64,000 bases of DNA from Bisporella sp. PMI_857 (lineage: Eukaryota; Ascomycota; Leotiomycetes; Helotiales; Helotiaceae), in assembly GCA_021307315.1 (NCBI GenBank), contig JAJSPD010000084.1, positions 124,001 through 188,000 of the forward strand, given 5' to 3'. The notes under the pieces were generated by a model. The model was given only the letters and a program-made list of their open reading frames with translations. It made no database searches and was not told where the DNA came from. Both the position numbers and the translations under genes were made by a program. Shown here piece by piece: positions 43,739 to 54,471 of this stretch (within the stretch, counting starts at the first letter, position 1; every line of letters begins with the position of its first letter).

Positions 43739-45004
43739 CTGGACTCTAGATAGACTGTATTCTGCGCGAATTGTGTGTTTCAGACAATGACGTAGGGAAC
43801 GCGAATCCTCAAGTCGGTTTTGTACCGCTGCGCACGATATCTCAAGGTCGGGAGGGTTGAACGCGACAAATCGGGAAAGTGGTTGAACGGCCGAAGGAGG
43901 TTAAAATGGAAACCTCGTCTACCGCCCACCTCTTCAGGAACACCCAATTTTTTTTTTAAATATTTAAATGCTCATTTTAATATCAAAAATCAAGATTCTA
44001 ATACAAATTGGCCTGAAAATGACCATGGAAGACTTCAAATGCTGATTAAATGAGGGTATTGTGGTAAAAATCTAATAAATGGCACACCTACGTCACACCT
44101 TGAAAGACGTACAATCACGTGATATATTTCTTCGCCACTTGTTGTTAGACATAGGATCTATTAGGCAGAGGAATCAATTGGAGGGTCTGTGAAGGTATCA
44201 CAGCGATAGAATACGGGCTTGAAGGAGCGTTACGGATGATGATATTATCTACAATTACGGCTGTAATTTGGCGTGACGTGCTCTAACGTACTTGATCAGT
44301 TAGCTGGCCATGTCATCATCCTGGCCACTCAAAAACACACCAAAAATCACGGTCTTGGCATTTTCATATCTCAACTACTATTTTATCTAACTTTATAAAA
44401 CTTGATATATAACAATTCAACTGTAATTCTTATACGTTGGGTGAAGTTTGAAACTAATAGGAGGGCGAAGACTCAACACCTATATATAGTGCCCTCTACG
44501 AACCTTCAGCGTTTACGTCTGGAGAGCCGAGATTGAGTCAATTCGAGCTGGAGTCGAGAACGCACGGTACAACGCAACACTCGAAACAGAGGTCCTTTCA
44601 ACTCGAATCAAAGACTACAAGCCTCCGTATAAGGCAAACCTATTCTACAGAACTCGCCGTTCGGTTACCTGTGCGCTGGCAGGGCGACAGTCAGTCGAAT
44701 ACCCTCTGGAGCATGAAAATTTCCCCTACGACCCACTTTTATTTTGAGCCTCAATTCGACATCGAAGCAATTCTGTACAACTACATTTATCTACCATTTA
44801 CGGTTTCCATGCACTTCGCTAGGGGGGACTTACCTCTGGGCACCTAGTACGAGCCACGACCGGCGTTGACTACTAAGAAAACGAAGAGAATAAGCCTTGG
44901 GAAGGAACAGCAGGGCCGGCAGAAAGGAGAAGGTATTTGCAGAAGGAAAGAAGAGTTTTGGAGTAGTTCTGAGGGTCAAATGAAAGGAGAGAATGCTTTG
45001 GCTA
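43739..45004. other. Region without a supported gene
   Basis: 43920-44060 and 44340-44450 are AT-rich. CACACCAAAAA near 44335 recalls the subterminal motif of the TIR element at 39861. A 104-codon frame at 44533-44847 has no domain and resembles an eroded retroelement leader. Confidence 0.3.
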
Positions 45005-45311
45005 TATACAGGGACTCGATCCCCAACATTCACTGGAACATATGAGAGGTTTTTGGAAGAAGTGTGTTAAGGCTACTGGTCTATTAATATTGGCCAGTAC
45101 AGTCCTCGTAGGGTACTTGTGCTCCTGCTTCTTTTTTTTTTTACTCTCGGACAAAAGCATATTCAGGACCACAGTATTTGTTACTGTTATTAGGATCGCG
45201 AAGCTCTCGAGAAGGGGCCTGCCTGAGGGCCAGGCCTGGGGGCCTAGCCGTGTTACATAGTCCTCGACTGATACAGCACGTTAAAAGGAATAATAATAAT
45301 AATAATAATAC
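45005..45311 (+). repeat. Retroposon-like repeat with (AAT)n tail, copy 2
   Basis: Same 5' end (GGGACTCGATCCCCAAC) and same type of tail (AATAATAAT at 45289-45310) as the copy at 17140-17400, in the opposite orientation. It carries about 40 bp not present in copy 1. Confidence 0.6.
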
Positions 45312-45636
45312 TCCTGTAAGTGAACAGTCGAGGCTGTCGATGTTTGCCCAATGATCGCGCCACCAGACTGTTTAACATTCAATAATCGCGCCACAGGTAA
45401 GAGATTAAATTGTTCCTGGATATTTCCGGGGAATACCCTTGCCACCCTGAACGCCTTCAGCCAACCACGGACCAATCCCGGCTGCATAATGAAGAGAGAT
45501 GGGAAAGTACCGCCCATCGATCAGGCACTGTCCCGTCCCGACGATCCTCCCCCAAAAGTTATAATGTACCCATAAACCAAAGCACCTAAACGCTCGTCCC
45601 TATAACTACCATTCTTGGGCCATTCTTAGATGCGCA

Positions 45637-46784
45637 ATGGAAGACCGCTCGCATCAACTTATTGCGGTGGTTATCACTTTCCTTTGCCTAGCTCTCGTCA
45701 GTATCGGCTTGCGGATTTGGACGCGGTTTCATCTCGTGAAATGGATAGGCCGGGATGACTGGTTGATCTTGATCGCTGCAGCTGCCAGCGTCGCTGAAGG
45801 CATGTACACTCTTACCGGTATCACCTCTTTCTCCTGAAGCTTATACTACGCAAGATTTTAACGTGGACAGCGACAAGGTACGGACTCGGCAAGCATCCTT
45901 CGGCTTTGGAGCCTGAATGGTGGAAACCGTTTCAACAGACTATTTTCGCGGCATCAATAAGCTATAACATCTCATCTGGCTTTATCAAGCTCAGCTTACT
46001 GAGCTTCTACTTGCGCTTATCGCCGGACATGACATTTCGTGTTGTTACCTTGGCGCTGTTTATAGTTTGCGTTCTCTTCATGGTCGGATGCGTTATGGGC
46101 GTGCTTCTACAGTGTATTCCGCTCTCTATGCTTTGGGTATACAATTCTCCTTCTGATATAACAGCAAAGATCCTGATATGATTAGGACCCGAGCCCAAAA
46201 GGGAAGTGCTTCAACATCGGCCTGTTTTACTTTGCTAGCGCGATCATCCATATCCTGACGGAGGCCGCCATCTATATCTTGCCTATCAAGACGCTTTTAG
46301 GTCTCAGGCTGCCCATGAAACAGAAACTCGGCCTCTGCTTGCTTTTTAGCATCGGTGCTGGGTTGGTCTTCCTTTTCCTGCTATTCCCCTTTTCTGCTTT
46401 GGCAGGTCAAAAATAACGATTGGTAGATTGATAGCGATTAGCTGCTATCGCATCGTGCTACTTAGGCCGTTCATAGTCAGCGAACCAGGTGGGGGGTTAA
46501 CCTGTAAGCTTCTCATCCTTTCTGAAATCATGGACCTAACAAGAAAAGGGATCATCGTCAACATCTTCACCTGGTACACAATCGAGCTCAACCTCGCCAT
46601 CTGCGTCGCCTGTGGCCCCGCGAATCTCGCTTTTTTCAGATACCACTTCCCCGCCCTCTTCGGTAGTTCGACTGCGGCCGGCCAATACTTTCCCAACGGA
46701 AGGATGGTATACTCTCTAGGCAATATTCAGCATGGCACGCGCGGGACGGGTGGACAGCAGTCGCAGATTGGGAATAAGAGTTAA
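45637..46784 (+). pseudogene. PTH11-type integral membrane (fungal rhodopsin-domain) protein, frame lost near 46410
   Basis: Exons 45637-45817, 45871-46136 and from 46186 join in frame (introns 53 and 49 bp). The product has repeated hydrophobic helices (AVVITFLCLALVSIGLRIW; RDDWLILIAAAAS; FIKLSLLSFYLRL; VVTLALFIVCVLFMVGCVMG; WDPSPKGKCFNIG loop) as in the rhodopsin-domain family that includes PTH11. After GLVFLFLLFPFSALAG the frame hits TAA at 46414, while the matching downstream part (IAISCYRIVLL; TWYTIELNLAICVACG; FRYHFPALFG) is in another frame, 46428-46784. Either an unrecognised intron or a frameshift lies at 46360-46430. It would sit in the plasma membrane as a receptor-like protein. 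Confidence 0.65.
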
Positions 46785-47236
46785 CACATACAACGGTCAC
46801 CACAAATGATCCATATTTTATCGAGAATAATAGCGAGGAGATGATTATTCCTGATTCTGTTCATGAGGATGCGGGTGTTGAGGGCGGCAAAAGTCAGAGG
46901 AGTGGGGAGAGTATGCCTGCGACAGAGATGGAGCAGAACCAGTAGATGTATATTATAGACGGGAAATTATTCGGATATGTGATAGAGTATTAGAATTACC
47001 AATGCTTCGAAAGCTTGCAAGAGAATGCCACTATTAAAATTGTAAGGCAAGCGACACCAGTGAGAAACGGCTGATGCTTAAGTAAAGGGTGTGAACAGAA
47101 ATTCAGAAATGGACTGGGTCAAAAATGGCTGATATCCGGCGCCTTCGAAAATACAAAAGAGTCAGAAAGCGCTCGAAACCTATGCAGCACAAGTAATTGC
47201 TTTTCAGGCGGAGATGCATTGACAGATCGTTCATTT

Positions 47237-47413
47237 ATGCCGTCACACCGTTCTAATACCGATAGCCGAGGAGCGGAAGAGACGCCAAGAGAAATTCAGA
47301 AGAGGACGAGGAGCCTCTTTGGCAAAGCCAGACTGCTGGCAAAAGATACGGATGCGTGGGTTGCTCTTATTGTCCGTGACAAAGCGGGCCATGTACAAAT
47401 CACCTTGAAGTAG
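47237..47413 (+). CDS. Small MADS-like ORF
   Basis: 58 residues from ATG at 47237. The segment EIQKRTRSLFGKARLLAKDT followed by DAWVALIVRDKAGHV resembles the second half of the MADS DNA-binding domain (KR..LF.KA.EL....D..V.LI). The N-terminal basic helix start normally present is missing, as is any C-terminal part. It may be a short regulator or an exon remnant. Confidence 0.35.
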   Translation: MPSHRSNTDSRGAEETPREIQKRTRSLFGKARLLAKDTDAWVALIVRDKAGHVQITLK

Positions 47414-47578
47414 AGCGATGCAAACAAAATATGAGGAAGTGGCTTGATTTCTGTGGCTAGGAGTTGACCATGAGACAAGCTACTAACGTGGTCGAACTTT
47501 TCTTATCGCGATAAGAACTTTATCGTTGGTGCGTTTAGCCGTAACGTACTTGCATAACGAGGCCCATCATAACGGGTA

Positions 47579-47998
47579 CGATTGAAACGTTCACCATTAG
47601 TGCCTTGGCACATACTCGCTATTTCCTGTATTAAGATAGTTAAGCGAAGTATTTACTTGCGCTTTTCTACTTTTGAATATGCAGTTTGCTGTTGTACTAA
47701 GCGAAATACGCTAAACCCGATTTTACTTGAAATTGTTTTTTTCTTTTTATAATAAAGCTTACAACAAAACATATATAAATATATATATAAAGATTTCGTT
47801 TGAATTAGGTTTATTGAATTTCAATAAATCATGTTTTAACTTTTTTCGTTGTTGTTTAAATAAAGGTTATATGTAAAGTTGCGTAAAATCGCGATACACA
47901 ATTTTCGCTAAGTTTCGTGTCGGCAAAAATAAAAGCAGCGTGCTTTGGTTTTTGGTGTGTCGAAGATGCCAAGGCCCTAATGGTGAACGTTTCAATCG
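47579..47998. mobile_element. MITE (420 bp) with AT-rich interior, TA target site
   Basis: Inverted ends starting CGATTGAAACGTTCACC run 32 bp with one mismatch and are flanked by TA (47577-47578 and 47999-48000). The interior 47690-47930 is very AT-rich. TTTTTGGTGTGT near the right end is the same subterminal motif as in the element at 39861. Confidence 0.88.
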
Positions 47999-48077
47999 TA
48001 TCCATCATAACGAGGCGCCCACTTCCACGCTAGCCACCACCTTTCATCTTCAACACTACTTTTCTCCACAGGTCAAA

Positions 48078-48500
48078 ATGGAATCTTCTTCAATTGAAAG
48101 TCGAGTTATCCTTGCCCTTGAGGCTCTTAAAAAAGACTCTAAGCGTTCAATTCGGGCTGCAGCTAAGGTTTATAATAATTATCCCCCGTACGACACTACG
48201 CGACCGACGCAGTGGCAAGGTATCAAGACGTGATATCTCTGCCAACCTAAGGAAGTTGACAAATTTGGAATAGAGGGTACTTCTTGACCGTATACTAGAC
48301 CTAGATTCACGAGGATTTCAGCCACGGCTTAGTGATATCAAAGAAATGGCAGATCGTCTTCGTATCGATAGCGACGCGTCACACGTTGGACCTCGCAGAC
48401 CTTCATCAAGCGCCACCCCAAGCTCACAACGCGTTTCCGATGTCCCGTGGCACGTTACGCAGCTGTCCTCCCTAGCCGTGGCTTCGTGCTAATTCCCGAA
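48078..48500 (+). pseudogene. Fot1/pogo transposase N-terminal remnant
   Basis: Starts MESSSIESRVILALEALKKD then SKRSIRAAAKVYN, a psq-type helix-turn-helix, and continues in shifted frames with RVLLDRILDLDSRGFQPRLS and IKEMADRLRID, the CENP-B-like DNA-binding part of Fot1/pogo transposases. Several frameshifts; the DDE domain is missing. Confidence 0.75.
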
Positions 48501-49259
48501 ACCCTCTCGTGTGCATGCACCGCTTCGTACAGAAGCAAATATCACCGGACTACAACATTACAAAACTTTACACGACGAGCAAGCTCCTTGTGGAACCCAG
48601 CTATCCATCGGTAGGCTATTTGCATAGAAGGTTTGTTGAAGAGCATATATTCCCCATAAGGGCCTTTGAAAGTCTTTGTTTCCCAGTCGATCTTTACTCG
48701 GCGTCGGGGTTGCAGCTGGCTATCGGGTTGTGACTGCTGGAGGCAACCTTCCTAGCACTTGTCCCGCTATTAGCATAATTAGTGTACCATATTGTGCGGA
48801 ATACAGGTTCTAGGGCTGAACAGGGAGGAAGATAGAAAATAGATCGTTTTTACGGTGGATTGCGGGGAAATGATCATTCATAAAATGTCTTCGCGATTTA
48901 CAATGCTTTGTTGTGCATATCATGAAGCGCTAATGCCCATGTCTTTTACACGGACAGGACATAAGATGGGCCAGACAGTGAGGTGGTCTTGGAGGATAGC
49001 ATAATAACCACGGCTGCGAAATACTTCTCCTTTTGCAAGATAAATCTCTGGCAGGATGGACACCACGAGAATAAGTACGTAAACTGGCATTCAAGTGTCT
49101 TTGCTCGGTACTCTTCACTATGATACAATGTGCAAAAACAAGTGTTGAACGTGTGCTGAGTAGTACTTTGATTGGGACGGCGTCTGTGAGTCGTGACACT
49201 CTAAAAGTACATTGACCAACGCCCCATTCTGACTGGGGAACAAGTTCTCTAGATGTGTT
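48501..49259. other. Intergenic, nothing recognised
   Basis: Overlapping frames on both strands without a domain. Confidence 0.35.
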
Positions 49260-49667
49260 CTGGCGAGGTAAATGGCTTTCTCGGTCGACTTCTTGATGCG
49301 CCAATGTTCTCCGGAGACAGGGCTACATTCGATAGTTGGAAAGATAAGGTGTATGACAAGCTGGACAATAGTATCGCTCAGTACCTGAGATTATCATCAG
49401 ATCGCATAAGTCAAATGCCGAATGGAAGGAGTGGCATACCAGCAAATTCGAGCACAATGCCAGCCAAGGCAGGCTCGCGCACTTCAAACAGCTGACGAAG
49501 TCCTCGAGGCACTCGAGAGAGTTTACGGAGACGAGAACAGAAGAACTCGGGCCATCGACGAAATACGCACATTGCGAATGGGAAGGAGGCCTTTCGTTGA
49601 TTTTTACACAGACTTTGCCCGCTGTGCCGCGGAGATCGGACACTCTGACGATGCGAGCTACCTGTAA
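49260..49667 (+). pseudogene. LTR retrotransposon gag fragment
   Basis: Two frames read APMFSGDRATFDSWKDKVYD and VLEALERVYGDENRRTRAID, then GRRPFVDFYTDFARCAAEIG, typical of fungal gag capsid regions. A frameshift separates them at about 49420. It ends exactly where homology to the downstream flank of the kinase-like gene begins. Confidence 0.75.
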
Positions 49668-49798
49668 ACGAATGATATCCTACTATGCAGTTCAGTTCCC
49701 AGTTTATACTGTCACTCTGATCAGATAAGCATAAACTCTCAAGCATCTTCTCAGTTCGTGTTCTAATGGAGAAGTGTGACATATGTCTCATGCTTGTC

Positions 49799-52183
49799 TT
49801 AGCTATGCAAAAGCTTCATCAGCTCTGCTCTGGCTTGATTTATCTCCGACTGGGTTGTTCTAGTGCCCGCTTCAAAGTCCATCCGTATTTTCCTTCCATC
49901 CCCTTGAGGTGGCCAAAGCTTCCGTTTCCTATTTGGAGACAACACACCGAGGATGTTTCGAGAAGGTAAAATTTCTGCTCGTTCAAAGTCTATCCAAGCA
50001 ACTCTTGATTCACCTGGATACACAAGTATGTTCCTTGCTGCAGGATCCTTCTGCAATATCCCGAGCTCATGTATAGCCTGTAAACCTTGAATAGCTTTCG
50101 TTATGACGGCCTTTGAGATAGGCGATTGTATCTGATATCCCGCAAAGCTGAGGAACATCATCCGGACGATACCCACGGCTCCAGCATAGTATAATGGTCC
50201 TGGAACTGTCGTCTCCCCCAAATGGACAGGAATATATCTCCCTTGAATCGGCTGGAGACGCTGGTAGATTGTAGATTCATGTCTCAAGTCTTCCGCACAC
50301 TCCACTCCGGTGCCTTTCGCGACAAATGTATAATGGTATCGAGGCAATTGAATCTTGAATAATGCCCCCCTGGCTCCATGTACATTCATTTCCTGACAGT
50401 AGTCAAGCTGGTCCTCCAACATTTTGCGGACGGCCCTTATGAACGTTGATTTGTTGAGTTTGTGCGAGTTTGCCCCATGTTTCCTAACATTTGGACATGA
50501 TCGGTCAAGCTGGCCATCCGTTACCAAGCCCAGGAGACAGTTTGAAGTACAAAAGGCCCCGAGGCTCCTCCTGCGACCGGTATCATTATGCACGCTCTCA
50601 TTTTCCGAGACTTGAGATCCACGAGGTCTCAATCCGGCCGATCGAGATTGGGAGCGGCCGGAACTGGATGATGGTTCTCGTCTGCTTGGGGTATCAGGGC
50701 CATGATCTGGATCTTCCTCATCATCACTAGAACTCGATGCGGCTGAAGGACAAGCTTCTAAATTATGTATCTTCTTACGAGGTCGGAAACGTATTGGAGA
50801 CCGGATAACGTCTCCCACAACATTGGGGGATGGCTGATATTCCGAGGACGGCACTTCATCCATCGTGATGGCCTCCTCAGCATCCTTGACTATGATAGCC
50901 CACGTCTTAAGTTGACCGAGGGCATTCTTGGTCCATTGTGCGCCTCGTGGAGGCGTTCGCAGTGCGCGGAGCGTAAATGCCACAGCCTGGCCAACTGCAG
51001 TCAGATGCAATCGATTCGGATGCTCGCTGCCTTCGTCCCACCCCGTTGACAAGCCCACATCTCCTTTAGGAACCGAAAACGCATAATATACTGTTGATGG
51101 ATCGTCTGGGATGCGCAGGAAGATCGTTGCTTCTCCCGTATAAATTTGTCCATATTCCAAACCAGCCTTGACCATATACGAGAAGCCTTGCGTAATCACA
51201 GCTGCGACCAGACGACGGCAGCGGACTGCCACGCTCTCGTTGTCGCTTTGCTCCACAACCTCGTTCAAATCCATCTCTCCGAGCCCCTCATTGATATGAG
51301 CCAAGGTCAATTTATGTGGCGCTTTATATTCTATTGTCAACGCTGCGACGCGCTGCTCCATCTCCCCATCTCTACCCGATATGTTGTAAACACAAAACTG
51401 GTCTGCCCGCGGACGGGATGGGTGCATTGATGATGTAGAGACAGTCTGACTACTGCCCGCACTAGTTTGGAGGCGTTTAGAGCGTCGTGGGCCTGCAGAG
51501 ATACTGAGTGGTTGAATTCCTTCTGCTGCTCGATCAGGACTAAGGGTGTTGCTATGATTTTCGAACCTGATAGAACCTCTGAGACCAAAGCGGGATCGCA
51601 ATACGGTGTCTTCGTACAGTCGCTCAACGATCTGGGCAACCGGGTCTTCGACCGTGAAGCGAGCAAAGCTGTTGAGATCTAACTCAGACCCCATCTGGCG
51701 CCGCCGAACGACCTCTCCTAATTCCTCGAGCGTGTGTAAAGAGGTGAAATGTCGTTCTAGCACAAATTCCGACTCCATCAAAGCATCCCATATTCCTGCC
51801 TGCTGGTCGTGGAAATTTGGCCATGGCAAGATCCGATCGGGGCGCGGTTTGTTCTCTGCATTGGCAGCGTTACCCTGCGTTGATTGTGTGCTGTCCGGCT
51901 GTATGGTGAGGCCGAGGTAGAGGTGGGCATGGCATGCATCGAGGAACTCAGGCAGGGTTGATTTTCCGGTTCTTCTCTCGTATGATTGTCGTTCTTCTTT
52001 GCGGAGTCGCTGCTCTTCTTCACGGAGTCGCTGCTCTTCTTCACGGAGTCGCTGCTCTTCTTCACGGAGTCGCTGCTCTTCTACACGGCGTCGTCGCTCG
52101 TCTGCCTCGCGTCTTTGTGCTTCTTGCTCGCGGCGTTGTGCATTCTCAAGCTCTTTCCGAAGGTTTTCAAGTTCTGATGCCAT
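49799..52183 (-). CDS. Coiled-coil / nuclease-like / kinase-like fusion protein
   Basis: Intact single-exon frame, 794 residues. Residues 1-70: coiled coil with four to five copies of LREEEQR. Residues 260-430: a domain with TIEYKAPHKLTLAHI (E-x-K at 285-287) and GEATIFLRIPDD, AFSVPKGDVG, which looks like a PD-(D/E)xK nuclease-type fold; this is inference from pattern. Residues 430-590: Ser/Arg/Asp-rich linker. Residues 600-740: kinase-like lobe with Lys623 (FVAKG), Glu636 (RHES), Asp713 and Asn718 (QKDPAARN) and Asp732 (IDFE); the HxD His is replaced by Gln. It recalls large dispersed fungal gene families and the nuclease-kinase architecture described for Crinkler-type effectors. A truncated copy lies at 30975-32045. 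No target or substrate can be given. Confidence 0.78.
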   Translation of the reverse strand: MASELENLRKELENAQRREQEAQRREADERRRRVEEQRLREEEQRLREEEQRLREEEQRLRKEERQSYERRTGKSTLPEFLDACHAHLYLGLTIQPDSTQSTQGNAANAENKPRPDRILPWPNFHDQQAGIWDALMESEFVLERHFTSLHTLEELGEVVRRRQMGSELDLNSFARFTVEDPVAQIVERLYEDTVLRSRFGLRGSIRFENHSNTLSPDRAAEGIQPLSISAGPRRSKRLQTSAGSSQTVSTSSMHPSRPRADQFCVYNISGRDGEMEQRVAALTIEYKAPHKLTLAHINEGLGEMDLNEVVEQSDNESVAVRCRRLVAAVITQGFSYMVKAGLEYGQIYTGEATIFLRIPDDPSTVYYAFSVPKGDVGLSTGWDEGSEHPNRLHLTAVGQAVAFTLRALRTPPRGAQWTKNALGQLKTWAIIVKDAEEAITMDEVPSSEYQPSPNVVGDVIRSPIRFRPRKKIHNLEACPSAASSSSDDEEDPDHGPDTPSRREPSSSSGRSQSRSAGLRPRGSQVSENESVHNDTGRRRSLGAFCTSNCLLGLVTDGQLDRSCPNVRKHGANSHKLNKSTFIRAVRKMLEDQLDYCQEMNVHGARGALFKIQLPRYHYTFVAKGTGVECAEDLRHESTIYQRLQPIQGRYIPVHLGETTVPGPLYYAGAVGIVRMMFLSFAGYQIQSPISKAVITKAIQGLQAIHELGILQKDPAARNILVYPGESRVAWIDFERAEILPSRNILGVLSPNRKRKLWPPQGDGRKIRMDFEAGTRTTQSEINQARAELMKLLHS
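51985..52090 (-). repeat. In-frame 21-bp tandem repeat in the fusion gene
   Basis: Four to five copies of a 21-bp unit (TTCTTCACGGAGTCGCTGCTC on the plus strand, 20-21 bp shown as unit) encode LREEEQR heptads of the coiled coil, so copy-number change keeps the frame. Confidence 0.85.
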
Positions 52184-52890
52184 CCTCTGAAGTAAAACTG
52201 GTCCGTGCAGAATATTGTTATTGTAATTTTTGTATGAATAAGGTAGACTTGTTCATTTCGTGTTATCAAATATAAGGCGTGAAAGTGTATTGCCATGTGT
52301 TGCTTTGTTTACAAAGGTAGCACAAGAGGGAAAATAATTTGTTGAGGCCTGAGGCAATATTGATGTCGTACCCTGGAAACAAACACCACAAGCGCGAGAA
52401 CAGAACTTTTCCAATCACACAACAAAATCCATATCTAACCGCTCTATTTCCTCAATTGATCTACGGGCACGTTACACACCTAGTCAATACCTGATGAGAT
52501 AATCCTGCGTATCGAATCTGCAAATGAGCAGCCAATACCAACTTCCTTTGTTAGAACCAATGAACCCTGCATAGTCCTCTCCAACGTAACTGGGCTACGT
52601 CAGTTCGCTTCGAGCAAGGTAGCAGAAGGCTTTGAACTTTCATATGGACACGAGAGGCAAACAAACATTGTAAGACGTTCTTTTGGCATGGAAAACCTCC
52701 ATAGATCCTGGGAGAGAGACGTGGGAAGTGAGGAGGGGGGTAAGGAACAAGGATGGACTTGATGGGGAATCTTAAACAATACTTGCAGGAAGGCAGCACA
52801 TTTTATAGTTTTCACGGTACTCCTCAGGCAATATAGAGCAAGAATAACTTAGAGAACATGAGAGAACTGAATTCTTTGGGTATCACAGTA
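52184..52890. other. Upstream region of the fusion gene, nothing else recognised
   Basis: No supported frame. It should hold the promoter of the gene at 49799-52183 (minus). Confidence 0.35.
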
Positions 52891-53336
52891 AGTCCGTGCA
52901 CCCCCATTTGGCGCCCCCCCCCATTTGGCGCCCTCCAAAATAAGCGAATATCAGACCGCTCTTTCCACTTTTTGGATTTTTTAATTAATAACACTTGGTT
53001 CAAATTACTTGAAACTTGGGATTCTATATCTTTAAGTAACAATGACTCAATATACCGAAGATGATTTAAACCACGCCATCGAAAACGTTGCAAATAGCAA
53101 GCTTAAAAAGTTAGCGGCTAAAGAATAAAGAGTGCCGGAATCTACTCTCCGAAATCGAATTAAAGAGAGCGAAAACCATTCTATTGCAGCAGAAAGTCAG
53201 CAAAGATTATCAAAAGTGCAAGAAAATCACTTAGCTAATTGGGTTCTTACCCAAAAAGCTTTAAGTGTCTTTTTAACTCATGCTTAAATTAAGAAATTCG
53301 CTCAACGCCTTTTAACTATTAAAAAAGACTACAAAT
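52891..53336 (+). mobile_element. Fot1/pogo-type transposon remnant (5' part)
   Basis: TA at 52889-52890 is followed by AGTCCGTGCACCCCCATT, a Fot1-like inverted-repeat end, with the unit CATTTGGCGCC duplicated. From ATG at 53041 the frame reads MTQYTEDDLNHAIENVANSK, then stops at 53126-53128 but continues RVPESTLRNRIKES and NHLANWVLTQKALSV, the psq/CENP-B DNA-binding region. Further TAA codons follow. The element is cut at 53336 by the left LTR of the chromovirus. Confidence 0.8.
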
Positions 53337-53596
53337 TGTAACGACGCAAGGAATCACGGGCTAGAATAGAGGCATATGGGAGTGCGTACAATAGGCTGAT
53401 AGTGATTGCCTTATAGGTCTACCTACGAAGGATACAAAAACATGAGGAACCACGGTAGAGAGTGGGAGCAGGCCCTTTATGTAGGCGACTCCAACTCTCC
53501 CCCGTATCGGCTCTGAAACCCCTCATACCCTGATCGCCATCCCTTGCTCCTGTGCCATGACCTTCGTGCCGCACCTTGGGCATACCGGTTGTTACA
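53337..53596 (-). repeat. 3' LTR of the chromovirus (260 bp)
   Basis: TG..CA ends with palindromic TGTAAC/GTTACA. The purine-rich tract (AAGAAGGGGGG on the minus strand) sits immediately inside it. Confidence 0.92.
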
Positions 53597-53639
53597 TTAC
53601 CCCCCTTCTTAGAGGAAGCTTGTCCTCAAGCTTCGGCCC

Positions 53640-54199
53640 TCATCAAAGAAGTGTCGTCATTGTACTGCACAGAATGCTCTCTGCGTGCCCGTAAGTCCCG
53701 AATCCTATCCGTATCTCCTTTTTGTTCACTTTTGGTATAGATCCCGTGGTACGTTTCACCAAATTTGCTGCCCTTCAGGCAGCACAGGGTGTACAAATCA
53801 GTGCTGCGGCAGCAGCGTTAGATGAGATCGTGTCGGTTAGTTCGGCGTCTATGCCTAGGACGCAGCTCGACATGAGCTTTGCATTGTTGGAGGAGACTCG
53901 TGCTCTCCGGCCCGAAGTGGCGGACATGTCAATGGTAAGTCGTCCGTATCCTATCCGAACTCGGTCTGACCCCATTCAGGAGCTCTATGAGCTCAAGAAG
54001 ATTGTGGTTGCGGTGCAGGCCTCGCGGCCAGCATAGCTGCCGCCCGGCGTGCCACCGGTCGTGTCACCAAGGGAAAGGGGCGGAAGGGTGGTCGGGTGAG
54101 TCCTCCCCGGGCTACCAACCCGTATGAGGATGAGGACGAGGACGAGGATGAGGGAGAGGTGGAGGATCCGGCGGAGGGGGAGGATCCTGCAACTGAGTA
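53640..54199 (+). other. Possible antisense accessory gene between pol and the 3' LTR
   Basis: On the strand opposite to pol, open stretches separated by plausible introns (GTAAGTCCC...GGTATAG at 53691-53742; GTAAGTCGT...TTCAG at 53935-53980) encode QAAQGVQISAAAAALDEIVS, SFALLEETRALRPEVADMSM, ELYELKKIVVAVQ and, in another frame, RRATGRVTKGKGRKGGRVSP with an acidic tail (EDEDEDEDEGE). Exon joining near 54025 is uncertain. The region is GC-rich and less eroded than its surroundings. Antisense accessory ORFs are known from some plant and fungal retroelements; this one is unproven. Confidence 0.35.
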
Positions 54200-54471
54200 G
54201 AAGGGTGTTAGGCCCTGTTTCGGAAGGCAAGTCGGCACCTTCGTGATACAGACTTCGACAATACCTATTCGCGAGAGTAGTTGCCTGTGACGAAATCGGT
54301 CTAGTGTTATTGGAGGGTCTGTATCGCAAGGATCGTTGACTTGGGCCTTGGATCAGAGGGTATCAGATTCCCAATTGAATTGCTTTGCTTGTGTCATACT
54401 TGTATCGTAGTCTGTGACTATAATCTGAAGTGAAATGAGGTCGGAGGGTTGTCGGAGGGGATTCGATATTG

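Noticed and set aside
44533..44847. 104-codon frame upstream of the retroposon-like repeat
   Set aside because: No domain; resembles a retroelement leader, and coding composition is weak.
48930..49304. 124-codon frame on the minus strand
   Set aside because: Overlaps the gag fragment on the plus strand and has no domain.
53757..54329. Minus-strand frames opposite the candidate accessory gene
   Set aside because: Low-complexity Leu/Ser-rich products; not continuous with the integrase frame.
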